Positions 56,766 to 64,000 of a DNA stretch of 64,000 bases are shown here, piece after piece (within the stretch, counting starts at the first letter, position 1; every line of letters starts with the position of its first letter). Under the pieces are notes generated by a model, which was not told the origin of the DNA, did not search any database, and saw nothing but the letters and a program-made list of their open reading frames with translations. The DNA comes from Actinomycetota bacterium (GTDB taxonomy: Bacteria > Actinomycetota > Actinomycetes > JACCUZ01), in the NCBI GenBank assembly GCA_030841035.1, contig JAVEDI010000114.1, forward strand, positions 1-64,000, read 5' to 3'. The translations under genes and the position numbers were made by a program.

Positions 56766-58232
56766 ATGTCCATCCTGGCCATCGACGCCGGAACGACGGG
56801 CGTGACCGCTCTGGTCGTCGCCGAGGACGCGCGTGTCGTGTCCCGCGGGTACGAGGAGTTCCCGCAGCACTTCCCCCGGCCCGGGTGGGTGGAGCACGAG
56901 CCCGAGCAGATCTGGCAGGCGACCCTGTCGGCCTGCCGTCAGGCACTGCAGCGGTCCGACGACCCCCCGACGGCGATCGGCCTCACCGACCAGCGGGAGA
57001 CCGCGGTGCTGTGGGACAAGTCCTCGCTCGCCGCACCGCGACGCGCGATCGTCTGGCAGGACCGCAGGTCTGCGGGCATCTGCGACGAGCTGCGCGAGGC
57101 CGGTCACGAGAACCGGCTGCGCGAGCTGACCGGTCTGCGGTTCGACCCGTACTTCACCGCCACCAAGCTGTGCTGGCTCGCGTCCCACGACGAGAAGTCG
57201 TGGGCGGGCGTCACGTCCGGGGCCGTCGCGCTCGGCACGGTCGACTCCTACCTCGTCGCGCGCCTGACCGGGGGCGCCCGGCACGTGACCGACGCCTCCA
57301 ACGCTTCTCGCACCCTGCTGTTCGACATCACGAAGGGCGAGTGGTCCGACGAGCTGTGCGAGCTGCTCGGCGTGCCACGTGCGGCGCTGCCCGAGGTGGT
57401 GCCGTCCTACGGCGTGGTGGGCCGCACCGATCCCTCGGCGTTCCTGGGTCTCGACCTCCCGATCGCCGGCATCGCCGGCGACCAGCAGGCGGCGCTGTTC
57501 GGGCAGGCCTGCTTCGAGGTGGGCGACTCCAAGTGCACCTACGGCACCGGCTCGTTCGTGCTGGTCAACACCGGCCCCGAGATCGTGCGCTCGGAGGCCG
57601 GCCTGCTGACCACCGTCGCCTGGATGGACCCCTCGGGTGCTCTGACGTACGCGCAGGAGGGCGCGATCTTCGTGACCGGCGCCGCGATCCAGTGGCTGCG
57701 CGACGGGCTCGGGCTGCTCGGCTCGGCCGGCGAGTCGGAAGCGCTCGCCGGCACGGTGCCCGACAGTGGCGGCGTCGTCTTCGTCCCCGCGCTGACCGGG
57801 CTCGGTGCCCCCGACTGGGACCCGGCCGCGCGCGGCACGATCGTCGGCATCACCCGCGGCACGACCCGGGCGCACCTGGTGCGGGCGACGCTCGAGGCCA
57901 TCGCGTTCGAGGTGCGCGACGTCATGGAGACGCTGCCCGGGACGACCACGCTGCGGGTGGACGGTGGCGCGGCCGCCAACGGCCTGCTGCTGCAGATGCA
58001 GGCCGACCAGCTTGCCATCGCGGTGGAGCGGCCGGAGATCCTCGAGACGACCGGGCTCGGCGCGGCCTTCCTGGCCGGGCTGGGCACCGGCGTGTGGTCC
58101 TCGACCGGGCAGCTGGCCGACACGTGGCGGCTGGACCGGCGCTTCGAGCCGACCGCCGGCAGCGACCGCGAGGAGGCCTACCGGCGGTGGCGCGCCGCCG
58201 TCGGGCGGGCGAAAGGCTGGGCCGACGTCTGA
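56766..58232 (+). CDS. glpK: Glycerol kinase GlpK
   Basis: 488 residues, FGGY family. ILAIDAGTTGVTALVV, GLTDQRETAVLWD, GIAGDQQAALFGQACFEVG, CTYGTGSFVLVNTG and FVPALTGLGAPDWDP are glycerol-kinase signatures. It phosphorylates glycerol to sn-glycerol-3-phosphate at ATP cost, and it lies next to phosphofructokinase in opposite orientation. A tiny ORF and a -10 lie upstream. No glpF or glpD in the window. Confidence 0.94.
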   Translation: MSILAIDAGTTGVTALVVAEDARVVSRGYEEFPQHFPRPGWVEHEPEQIWQATLSACRQALQRSDDPPTAIGLTDQRETAVLWDKSSLAAPRRAIVWQDRRSAGICDELREAGHENRLRELTGLRFDPYFTATKLCWLASHDEKSWAGVTSGAVALGTVDSYLVARLTGGARHVTDASNASRTLLFDITKGEWSDELCELLGVPRAALPEVVPSYGVVGRTDPSAFLGLDLPIAGIAGDQQAALFGQACFEVGDSKCTYGTGSFVLVNTGPEIVRSEAGLLTTVAWMDPSGALTYAQEGAIFVTGAAIQWLRDGLGLLGSAGESEALAGTVPDSGGVVFVPALTGLGAPDWDPAARGTIVGITRGTTRAHLVRATLEAIAFEVRDVMETLPGTTTLRVDGGAAANGLLLQMQADQLAIAVERPEILETTGLGAAFLAGLGTGVWSSTGQLADTWRLDRRFEPTAGSDREEAYRRWRAAVGRAKGWADV

Positions 58233-58264
58233 CGGCCGCGGCCCTCCTGCCCGGGCGGCTCGTC

Positions 58265-58936
58265 CTAGGCGGGGTGGCCGGGCTCGTCGAGACCGGTCTC
58301 GATCGCGTAGCGGACCAGCTCGACCCGATTGTGCAGCCGCAGCTTGTGCAGCGTGTTCTGCACGTGGTTCTGCACCGTGCGGTGCGAGAGCCGCAGCCGC
58401 TCGGCGATCTGCCGGTAGGACAGTCCCTTGGCCACCAGCCGCAGCACCTCGGTCTCGCGAGCGGTCAGCCGGGGCCCGTCCGTCGCGCCGGCGCCGGCTC
58501 CCCCCGACGGTGCCGATGACAACCGCCGGAACTCGCCCAGCACGAGCCCGGCGAGACCCGGGGTGAAGACCGGCTCCCCGGCCGCCGTGCGCGTCACCGC
58601 CGACACCAGCTCCTCGCGTGAGGCCGACTTCACGAGATAGCCGGTCGCCCCGGCCTTCACCGCCTCCAGCACGTCGCCCTGCTCCCCGCTCGCCGAGAGG
58701 ACCAGCACGTGCGGCGCCGGGTCGAGGGCCACGAGCTGCCGGGTCACCTCGACGCCGGACAGCGACGGCAGCTGCAGGTCGAGCACCACCACCTCAGGGC
58801 GGGCAGCGGGCGCACGGCGTACGGCCTCGGGGCCGTCAGCCGCGGTCGCCACCACCTCGTGGCCCGCTTCGGCGAGGTCGCGAGCCACGGCCTCGCGCCA
58901 CATCGGGTGGTCGTCGACCACCATCACCCGGCTCAC
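58265..58936 (-). CDS. NarL/LuxR-type response regulator
   Basis: 223 residues. Receiver domain with VMVVDDHPMWREAVARDL, phospho-accepting D53 in VVVLDLQLPSLSG, and C-terminal LuxR helix-turn-helix (about 150-215) LTARETEVLRLVAKGLSYRQIA. The partner kinase is encoded directly upstream with a four-base overlap (ATGA). Target genes are unknown. Confidence 0.94.
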   Translation of the reverse strand: MSRVMVVDDHPMWREAVARDLAEAGHEVVATAADGPEAVRRAPAARPEVVVLDLQLPSLSGVEVTRQLVALDPAPHVLVLSASGEQGDVLEAVKAGATGYLVKSASREELVSAVTRTAAGEPVFTPGLAGLVLGEFRRLSSAPSGGAGAGATDGPRLTARETEVLRLVAKGLSYRQIAERLRLSHRTVQNHVQNTLHKLRLHNRVELVRYAIETGLDEPGHPA

Positions 58937-60039
58937 CGCGGCACCCGGATCTCGACCTCGGCACCGTCGCCCGGCGTCGACCGCACGAGCGCCGAGCCGC
59001 CGAGGTCGGCCACCCGACCACGGATCGAGCGGGCGACCCCCAGCCGGCCCTGCGCCTCGGCCGCGGACAGGCGCTCGGCGTCGAACCCGCCGCCGTCGTC
59101 GCGGACGCTGACCACCAGCTCGTCCCCCTCATCCTCGAGCAGCACCCATGCCCGGGCACCGGCGCCCGCGTGCGACGTCACGTTCGCCAGAGCCGCCCCG
59201 ACGGCTGCCGCGACCTCACGACCGCGCGCCCGGGCGACGAGCACTGCCGTGCCCGGGCACGACACGGTCACCGACGACGAGGAGTACGTCGAGAGCAGGG
59301 CGCGCAGGTCCACCTCGCCGTCCCGGTGCAGGGCCGTCCCCTCGGCGGGCCCGGTCGCGACCAGCGCGCGCAGCGCCACCTCCTGCTCCGCCGCCAGCCG
59401 CCCCAGCTCGGCAGCCTCGCCGCCGGCCGAGGCGCCGCGACGGCTCACCATGGCGAGCACCTGCAGGACCCCGTCGTGGATGTCGCGCGAGAGCCGCTCC
59501 CGCTCACGGGTCGCCGCCTCGACGGAGCGGGCCTGCGCCAGCGACTCCTCACCGCGGCGGGCGAGCGCGACGACGTACCCCACGATCGCGCCCGCGAGCA
59601 GCAGCAGCACGATGTTGTTGGCCGTGGCCGCCGTCACGGCGCCGCGATGGGCGAGGTCACCGGCCGCGACCACACACGCCGCCCCGACACCGGCCGCCCA
59701 GCCGCCGCGCACGGCGAACGCCAGCACCGGCGCCGCGGCCCACACGACGGGCAGCGTCTGGGCGCCCGCTGCGATCCGCGACGGGTCGTCCAGGAAACGG
59801 GCGGAGAGCACCGCGGCCAGCGCCAGCGCCAGGTCGGCCCCCAGGACCGACCAGCGGCGCCCGGCCGGCCTGCGGTAGGCGAGGGCGACGACGACCGTCC
59901 ACGCGGTCATCGCGAGCAGCACCAGCCAGCCACCGGTGGGGTGTCGGTACCCGTCGTGGCGCAGCAGGTACAGCGCCACCGCGTAGGCCAGGCCCAGCCC
60001 GCGGAACACCGCCAACGCACGCCACAGCGCCGTCTCCAC
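58933..60039 (-). CDS. NarL-type sensor histidine kinase (MacS-like)
   Basis: 368 residues. Four to six N-terminal membrane helices (about 10-160) resemble the DUF5931/MacS sensor region. A HisKA_3 segment follows with phospho-accepting H188 in RERERLSRDIHDGVLQVL, then an HATPase with an ALANVTSHAG N box and VRDDGGGFD G box. No large sensor domain, so it probably senses membrane state. Regulates with the overlapping response regulator. Confidence 0.9.
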   Translation of the reverse strand: METALWRALAVFRGLGLAYAVALYLLRHDGYRHPTGGWLVLLAMTAWTVVVALAYRRPAGRRWSVLGADLALALAAVLSARFLDDPSRIAAGAQTLPVVWAAAPVLAFAVRGGWAAGVGAACVVAAGDLAHRGAVTAATANNIVLLLLAGAIVGYVVALARRGEESLAQARSVEAATRERERLSRDIHDGVLQVLAMVSRRGASAGGEAAELGRLAAEQEVALRALVATGPAEGTALHRDGEVDLRALLSTYSSSSVTVSCPGTAVLVARARGREVAAAVGAALANVTSHAGAGARAWVLLEDEGDELVVSVRDDGGGFDAERLSAAEAQGRLGVARSIRGRVADLGGSALVRSTPGDGAEVEIRVPR

Positions 60040-60060
60040 CGCCCGCCTCGACCGGGCTCG

Positions 60061-60819
60061 TCAGGCGGCTGGCGCGGAGGGCCGCTCGGGCTGCTCGGGC
60101 CGGTCCGTGGGCGCCGTACCCGCCTTCTCGGCGGCCCGCTCGGCCTTGAGGCGGTCCTTGGCGGCCTGCGCGTAGATGTCGACGTACTCGCGTCCGGAGA
60201 GCTCCATCAGCTCGTACATGATCTCGTCGGTGATCGATCGCAGGACGAACCGGTCGTTCTCCAGGCCCTCGTAGCGGCTGAAGTCCAGCGGCTCGCCGAT
60301 CTTCATGCCGACCCGGCCGAGCCTCGGGATCCGGCGACCGGGCGGCTGCACCTTCTCGGTGTCGATCATGGCGACCGGCAGGACGGGGCACTTGGCCTCG
60401 AGCGCCATCCGCGCGACGCCCGTCTTGCCCCGGTAGAGGCGGCCGTCCGGCGAGCGGGTGCCCTCGGGGTAGATCCCGAGCAGGTCACCCCGGCCGAGCA
60501 CCCGCAGGCCGGTGCGCAGGGCCGCCTCCGAGGCGGTGCCGCCGGAGCGGTCCACGGGCAGCTGGCCGGCGCTGCGGAAGAACATCGCGGTCAGCCGGCC
60601 CTTGAGGCCGGTCCCGGTGAAGTAGTCGATCTTGGCGAGGAACGTGACGCGCCGCGGCACCATCAACGGCAGGAAGATCGAGTCGGAGAACGACAGGTGG
60701 TTGGAGGCGAAGATCGCCGGGCCGTGCTCGGGCACGTTCTCCAGCCCGATGACGTAGGGCCGGAAGATCAGCCGCAGGATCGGCCCCAGCACGACGCGCT
60801 TGAGGAACCAGTAGAACAC
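60061..60819 (-). CDS. 1-acyl-sn-glycerol-3-phosphate acyltransferase-like PlsC
   Basis: 252 residues from the GTG at 60819 behind GGAGGT with six to seven bases spacing. NHLSFSDSIFL is the NHxSxxD catalytic motif and IYPEGTRSPDGRLYRGKTG the EGTR acyl-acceptor motif. It acylates lysophosphatidic acid or a related acceptor. The basic C-terminal tail is low complexity. It lies 21 bases upstream of the histidine-kinase start, possibly one transcript. Confidence 0.9.
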   Translation of the reverse strand: MFYWFLKRVVLGPILRLIFRPYVIGLENVPEHGPAIFASNHLSFSDSIFLPLMVPRRVTFLAKIDYFTGTGLKGRLTAMFFRSAGQLPVDRSGGTASEAALRTGLRVLGRGDLLGIYPEGTRSPDGRLYRGKTGVARMALEAKCPVLPVAMIDTEKVQPPGRRIPRLGRVGMKIGEPLDFSRYEGLENDRFVLRSITDEIMYELMELSGREYVDIYAQAAKDRLKAERAAEKAGTAPTDRPEQPERPSAPAA

Positions 60820-60897
60820 CTGCGGACCTCCTCCCGGCACGGGCACCTTCCCCGCGAACACTAGGGGATGGCCCGCGGATCGTGCGACGATGCCGCC

Positions 60898-61653
60898 ATG
60901 CCTCTGATGCCCGGCGCGGAGCCGTTCAGCCACGACGGCGGACCCGTGGGCGCGCTGCTGTGCCACGGCTTCACCGGCACACCGCAGGGCATGCGTCCGT
61001 GGGGCGAGTACCTCGCGGCGCAGGGCCTCTCGGTGCGCGTGCCGCGGCTGCCCGGGCACGGCACGACCGTGGCCGAGGCGAACCTGACCACCTGGCAGGA
61101 CTGGTACGCCGAGCTCGAGCGTGCCCTCGCGCAGCTGCGGTCCCGGTGCGAGCAGGTCTTCGTGATGGGCCTGTCGATGGGCGGCTGCCTGGCCCTGCGG
61201 CTCGCGGAAGAGCGCGGCGCGGACGTCGACGGTCTCGTCCTGGTCAACCCCAGCCTGCTGACCAAGCGGCTGGACCGGTTCCTGCTCCCGGGGCTGCGCC
61301 TGCTGGTGCCGACGTGGCCGGGCATCGCCAGCGACATCAAGAAGCCGGGCTCGCGAGAGCTGGCCTACGACCGCATCCCGGTCCGGGCCGCCTACACGAT
61401 GAGCAAGCTGTGGCTCACGACGCGCGCCGACCTCGAGAAGGTCACCCAGCCGATCCTCGTGTTCCGCAGCGCGCAGGACCACGTCGTCGAGCCGGACAGC
61501 AGCGCGCTGCTGCTCGAGAAGGTCGCCTCGACCGACGTGCGCGAGGTCGTGCTGCACGACAGCTACCACGTCGCGACTCTCGACAACGATGCGCCGACCA
61601 TCTTCGAAGGCAGCATGGAGTTCGTCCGCCGGCTCGCCCGGGCCTGCGCGTAG
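60898..61653 (+). CDS. Alpha/beta hydrolase, carboxylesterase/monoacylglycerol lipase-like
   Basis: 251 residues from the ATG at 60898. ALLCHGFTGTPQGMRPWGEYL (oxyanion), nucleophile Ser in VMGLSMGGCLAL, Asp in RSAQDHVV and His in DSYHVATLD form the triad. It resembles Est30/YvaK-type carboxylesterases. GACGAT six bases upstream is a possible -10. Lies divergent from plsC, suggesting lipid metabolism context, but substrate is unknown. Confidence 0.88.
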   Translation: MPLMPGAEPFSHDGGPVGALLCHGFTGTPQGMRPWGEYLAAQGLSVRVPRLPGHGTTVAEANLTTWQDWYAELERALAQLRSRCEQVFVMGLSMGGCLALRLAEERGADVDGLVLVNPSLLTKRLDRFLLPGLRLLVPTWPGIASDIKKPGSRELAYDRIPVRAAYTMSKLWLTTRADLEKVTQPILVFRSAQDHVVEPDSSALLLEKVASTDVREVVLHDSYHVATLDNDAPTIFEGSMEFVRRLARACA

Positions 61654-61661
61654 GGGCCCGC

Positions 61662-62366
61662 ATGAATCGTCGTGACAACGGCCTGCAGGCCTCCTCCTAC
61701 GTGCGGCTACGGGACGTCGAGACGCACGTCGTCGAGGGTCTGCTCGAGCGGTTGCGCGAGGAGGAGGTCGCGGCGTACGTCGCACCGGCCAGCGGGCGTC
61801 GAGGGCCCTACGGCGACACCGTGCTGCCCGAGAGCCCGAGCGACAGCGTGTACGTCGACGTCGAGCGCCGCGAGCACGCCCGCTCGGTGGTCGAGCGCTA
61901 CCTCGCCGAGGTCAGGGACGAGCTCGCGTGGGCCGGCATCGTCGCGACGTTCGACTCGCCCATCATCGACGTGGTCCGCCGGTGGCCGGCCAGCGAGGAG
62001 GTCGACGAGCCTCGTGGCTCGATCGGGACGACCCGGGCCGACGGCGACGAGCCGGCGGCGCCGCGGGTCCTCGACTGGCCGCCTGCCCCGCCACCCGAGG
62101 TGCACCGCGCCGGGGACGAGGAGCACTTCCAACCGCCTCCCCCGCCACCGATCCCGGTGCCGGACACCCTCGGCCGCTTCGCATGGACCGCTGTGCTCGG
62201 CGGCCCGTTGTTCCTGCTCGTCGCCACGCTCGCGGGCCTCGACGCGTCCGGCTGGCCAGGATTGCTCGCGCTCGGCGCCTTCATGGGAGGCTTCGTGACG
62301 CTCGTCGCTCGGATGAAGGACCGTCCACCGAGCGACCTGGGCGACGACGACGGGGCGGTCGTCTAG
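61662..62366 (+). CDS. Unrecognised two-helix membrane protein
   Basis: 234 residues from the ATG eight bases after the hydrolase stop. An N-terminal soluble part (about 1-100) with VRLRDVETHVVEGLLERLREEEVAAYVAP, resembling a small ferredoxin-like module, is followed by an acidic Pro-rich linker with a run of prolines (about 160-170) and two helices (about 178-215). The family is not recognised; it seems restricted to actinobacteria. Its adjacency to the hydrolase and the following ocd-like gene suggests cotranscription. Confidence 0.7.
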   Translation: MNRRDNGLQASSYVRLRDVETHVVEGLLERLREEEVAAYVAPASGRRGPYGDTVLPESPSDSVYVDVERREHARSVVERYLAEVRDELAWAGIVATFDSPIIDVVRRWPASEEVDEPRGSIGTTRADGDEPAAPRVLDWPPAPPPEVHRAGDEEHFQPPPPPPIPVPDTLGRFAWTAVLGGPLFLLVATLAGLDASGWPGLLALGAFMGGFVTLVARMKDRPPSDLGDDDGAVV

Positions 62367-62395
62367 GAGTTCCCGTCGAACCGGAGGGCAACTGC

Positions 62396-63643
62396 GTGAC
62401 CAGCGAGACCGTCGAGGTACACGGCCACCTGATCGACTCGGGAGTGTTGTCGCGGGTTCTCGACGACATCCTCGAGTACGGCGGCGACTACACGATCGAC
62501 CGTTTCGACGTCGGCAAGACGCCGGTGGACGAATCGTGGGCCGTGCTGACGGTGAAGGCCGAGGACCCCGACGACCTGGCCCGGCTGGTGATGCGGCTGC
62601 AGACCCACGGGGTCAACCCGACCGACCCCGGCGAGGCGACGCTGCGCGAGGTCGAGACCGACGGAGTCTTCCCGGACGACTTCTACTCGACGACCAACCT
62701 CGAGACGGTCGTCCGGCTGGGCGGTCAATGGGTGCCGGTGGAGCACCCCGAGATGGACTGCGGCATCGTCGTGACCGGTGACCGGGCTCGCACGATCGCG
62801 GTCAGCGACGTACGTCGCGGCGACCAGGTCGTGTGCGGCGCCAGCGGCGTGAAGGTGGTGCCGCTCCCGGCGATCGACCGCAGCGCGGGCGGCTTCGAGT
62901 TCATGAACTCGCAGGTCTCCTCCGAGAAGCCACAGGCGCTGCTCGTGCGCCAGATCGCCCAGCAGATGCGCGACGTCAAGGCGGAGGGCCGCAAGATCCT
63001 CTGGGTGGGAGGGCCGGCCGTCGTGCACACCGGTGCCGCACCGGCCATGGTGGCGCTGATCGAGGCGGGCTACGTCGACGTGCTGTTCGCCGGCAACGCC
63101 CTCGCCACCCACGACATCGAAGCGTCACTGTTCGGCACGTCCCTCGGTGTCGACCTGATGCAGGGACGCGGTGTCGAGCACGGGCACGAGCATCACATCC
63201 GCGCGATCAACCAGATCCGCAAGGCCGGCTCGATCGCCGCAGCCGTCGAGTCCGGTCTGCTCACCGGTGGTGTCATGCATTCGCTGGTGCGCCACGGCAA
63301 GCACTTCGTGCTCGTGGGATCGGTGCGCGACGACGGACCGCTGCCCGACGTCTACACCGACGTGATCGAGGGCCAACGCGCGATGCGCGCCGGGCTTGCC
63401 GACGTGGGCTTCGCCATCATGGTCGCGACCATGCTGCACTCGGTGGCGACCGGCAACATCCTGCCTGCCTCGATCCCGCTCGTCTGCGTCGACATCAACC
63501 CGGCGACCGTCACCAAGCTGGCCGACCGCGGCTCCGCCCAGGCGCGGGGCATCGTCACGGACATCGGCCTGTTCCTCGAGCAGCTCGCCTCGGAGCTGGT
63601 GCCCGACTACCGCGCCGGTGAGCGACCTGGGGACGACGCCTGA
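62396..63643 (+). CDS. TIGR00300 / LOR-SDH family ornithine cyclodeaminase-like protein
   Basis: 415 residues from the GTG at 62396 with GGAGG eight bases upstream. It begins VEVHGHLIDSGVLSRVLDDI, the TIGR00300 N-terminal domain (about 1-100), and the second half has WVGGPAVVHTGAAPAMVALI and LLTGGVMHSLVRHGKHFVLVGS with NAD(P)-type motifs. Characterised archaeal members are ornithine cyclodeaminases, unrelated to the classical mu-crystallin type, making proline from ornithine. It may act in proline or ornithine turnover. It overlaps the next gene's 3' end by 37 bases. Confidence 0.86.
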   Translation: MTSETVEVHGHLIDSGVLSRVLDDILEYGGDYTIDRFDVGKTPVDESWAVLTVKAEDPDDLARLVMRLQTHGVNPTDPGEATLREVETDGVFPDDFYSTTNLETVVRLGGQWVPVEHPEMDCGIVVTGDRARTIAVSDVRRGDQVVCGASGVKVVPLPAIDRSAGGFEFMNSQVSSEKPQALLVRQIAQQMRDVKAEGRKILWVGGPAVVHTGAAPAMVALIEAGYVDVLFAGNALATHDIEASLFGTSLGVDLMQGRGVEHGHEHHIRAINQIRKAGSIAAAVESGLLTGGVMHSLVRHGKHFVLVGSVRDDGPLPDVYTDVIEGQRAMRAGLADVGFAIMVATMLHSVATGNILPASIPLVCVDINPATVTKLADRGSAQARGIVTDIGLFLEQLASELVPDYRAGERPGDDA

Positions 63644-64000
63644 GGGGCGGTCACGGGCACGCGCACGACGGCGAGCAGCGGCCGGTGGTCGCTGGCGCGC
63701 CCGACCGCCGGGTGGTCGACGACGTGATGCTCCACGACCTGTACGCCGCCGGTGGCCAGGATCCCGTCGATGCGCTTGTGCGGCGCACCGGCCGGGAAGG
63801 TCGGCCCGCAGTCGGGATCGAGGTCGGCCAGACCAGACCCGTGCAGCGCCTGCCAGGTCGGACCGTCCGGCTGCTCGTTGAGGTCGCCCGCGGCCAGACG
63901 GTACGGCGTGTCGTAGGAGTCGAGGATCTCCCGCACGCGGGCGCCGTGCCCGGCCCGCGCCTCGGCGGCCAGCGGCAGATGGATGCTCGCGACGGCGAGG
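63607..64000 (-). CDS. Endonuclease/exonuclease/phosphatase family protein, C-terminal part
   Basis: The minus strand is open from the window edge to a stop at 63607, about 131 residues visible. Motifs ASIHLPL, LAAGDLNEQPDGPTW, RIDGILA and SDHRPLLAVV are the EEP-fold metal and catalytic segments. The N-terminus lies beyond the window, so the full product (DNase, phosphatase or sphingomyelinase-like) cannot be assigned. The internal GTG at 63936 is not the likely start because homologous sequence continues upstream of it. Confidence 0.88.
   Translation of the reverse strand, partial: LAVASIHLPLAAEARAGHGARVREILDSYDTPYRLAAGDLNEQPDGPTWQALHGSGLADLDPDCGPTFPAGAPHKRIDGILATGGVQVVEHHVVDHPAVGRASDHRPLLAVVRVPVTAPQASSPGRSPAR

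Overview
This is a gene-dense, GC-rich actinobacterial chromosome segment. I see no rRNA, tRNA, CRISPR array, transposase or phage gene. Actinobacterial markers are the full mraZ-to-ftsZ division and cell-wall cluster, DUF3040, an Rv2175c-like regulator beside crtE/metF and a PASTA kinase, a mycobacterial-type SOS box (TCGAAC-N4-GTTCGA), and many start codons lying directly behind TANNNT -10 hexamers (leaderless transcripts). The set resembles Nocardioidaceae/Propionibacteriales, but genus is an inference only.

Layout. (1) 1-14.6 kb, minus strand: the dcw cluster mraZ, a small membrane ORF, rsmH, ftsL-like, ftsI, murE, murF, mraY, murD, ftsW, murG, murC, ftsQ, ftsZ (5' end only). Most junctions are 1-4 base stop/start overlaps. 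MraZ boxes lie upstream of mraZ. A spacer after mraZ carries two perfect tandem hairpins. (2) 14.7-21.9 kb, plus strand: a moxR-DUF58-transglutaminase operon, then an M1 aminopeptidase. (3) 21.9-29.5 kb, minus strand: DUF3040, dinB, a methyltransferase, and a DUF6504-HEPN-dnaE2 unit behind a perfect SOS box. (4) 29.6-31.7 kb: YbaK-like deacylase, a GDPD-family protein and a UPF0104-type membrane protein. (5) 31.8-45.7 kb: carotenoid genes in three plus-strand blocks (crtA-like, crtO-like, cruF, glycosyltransferase; a crtD-like desaturase; crtE-crtI-crtB) plus a minus-strand split lycopene cyclase. Between them sit a FAS1 lipoprotein/molybdopterin oxidoreductase pair and metF with a CDP-alcohol phosphotransferase. 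(6) 45.7-50.4 kb: Rv2175c-like regulator, ferredoxin-reductase-like flavoprotein, LysM-transglycosylase and PknL/PknB-type kinase with four PASTA domains. (7) 50.4-64 kb: metabolic genes, including two unrelated DAHP synthases, threonine aldolase, a secreted subtilase, a phosphofructokinase with the pyrophosphate-type D104/K124 signature, glycerol kinase with a tiny upstream ORF, a NarL-type two-component system, PlsC-like acyltransferase, a lipase-like hydrolase, a TIGR00300 ornithine-cyclodeaminase-like enzyme and a truncated endonuclease/phosphatase-family gene.

How they work together. Regions 1, 2 and 6 belong to growth, septation and wall remodelling: precursor synthesis, a septal transpeptidase, a secreted LysM hydrolase and a wall-sensing kinase. 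Region 3 is a DNA-damage-inducible translesion synthesis locus lacking imuA/imuB. Region 5 should build GGPP, then phytoene, lycopene and a cyclised product that is hydrated at C-1', desaturated, ketolated and glycosylated. The best guess is a monocyclic, gamma-carotene-derived keto-glycoside.

No gene-free stretch exceeds 300 bases. The larger gaps (69-286, 13767-14005, 14522-14752, 29351-29588, 47224-47415, 22345-22493, 31705-31872) all contain promoter or inverted-repeat signals described below.
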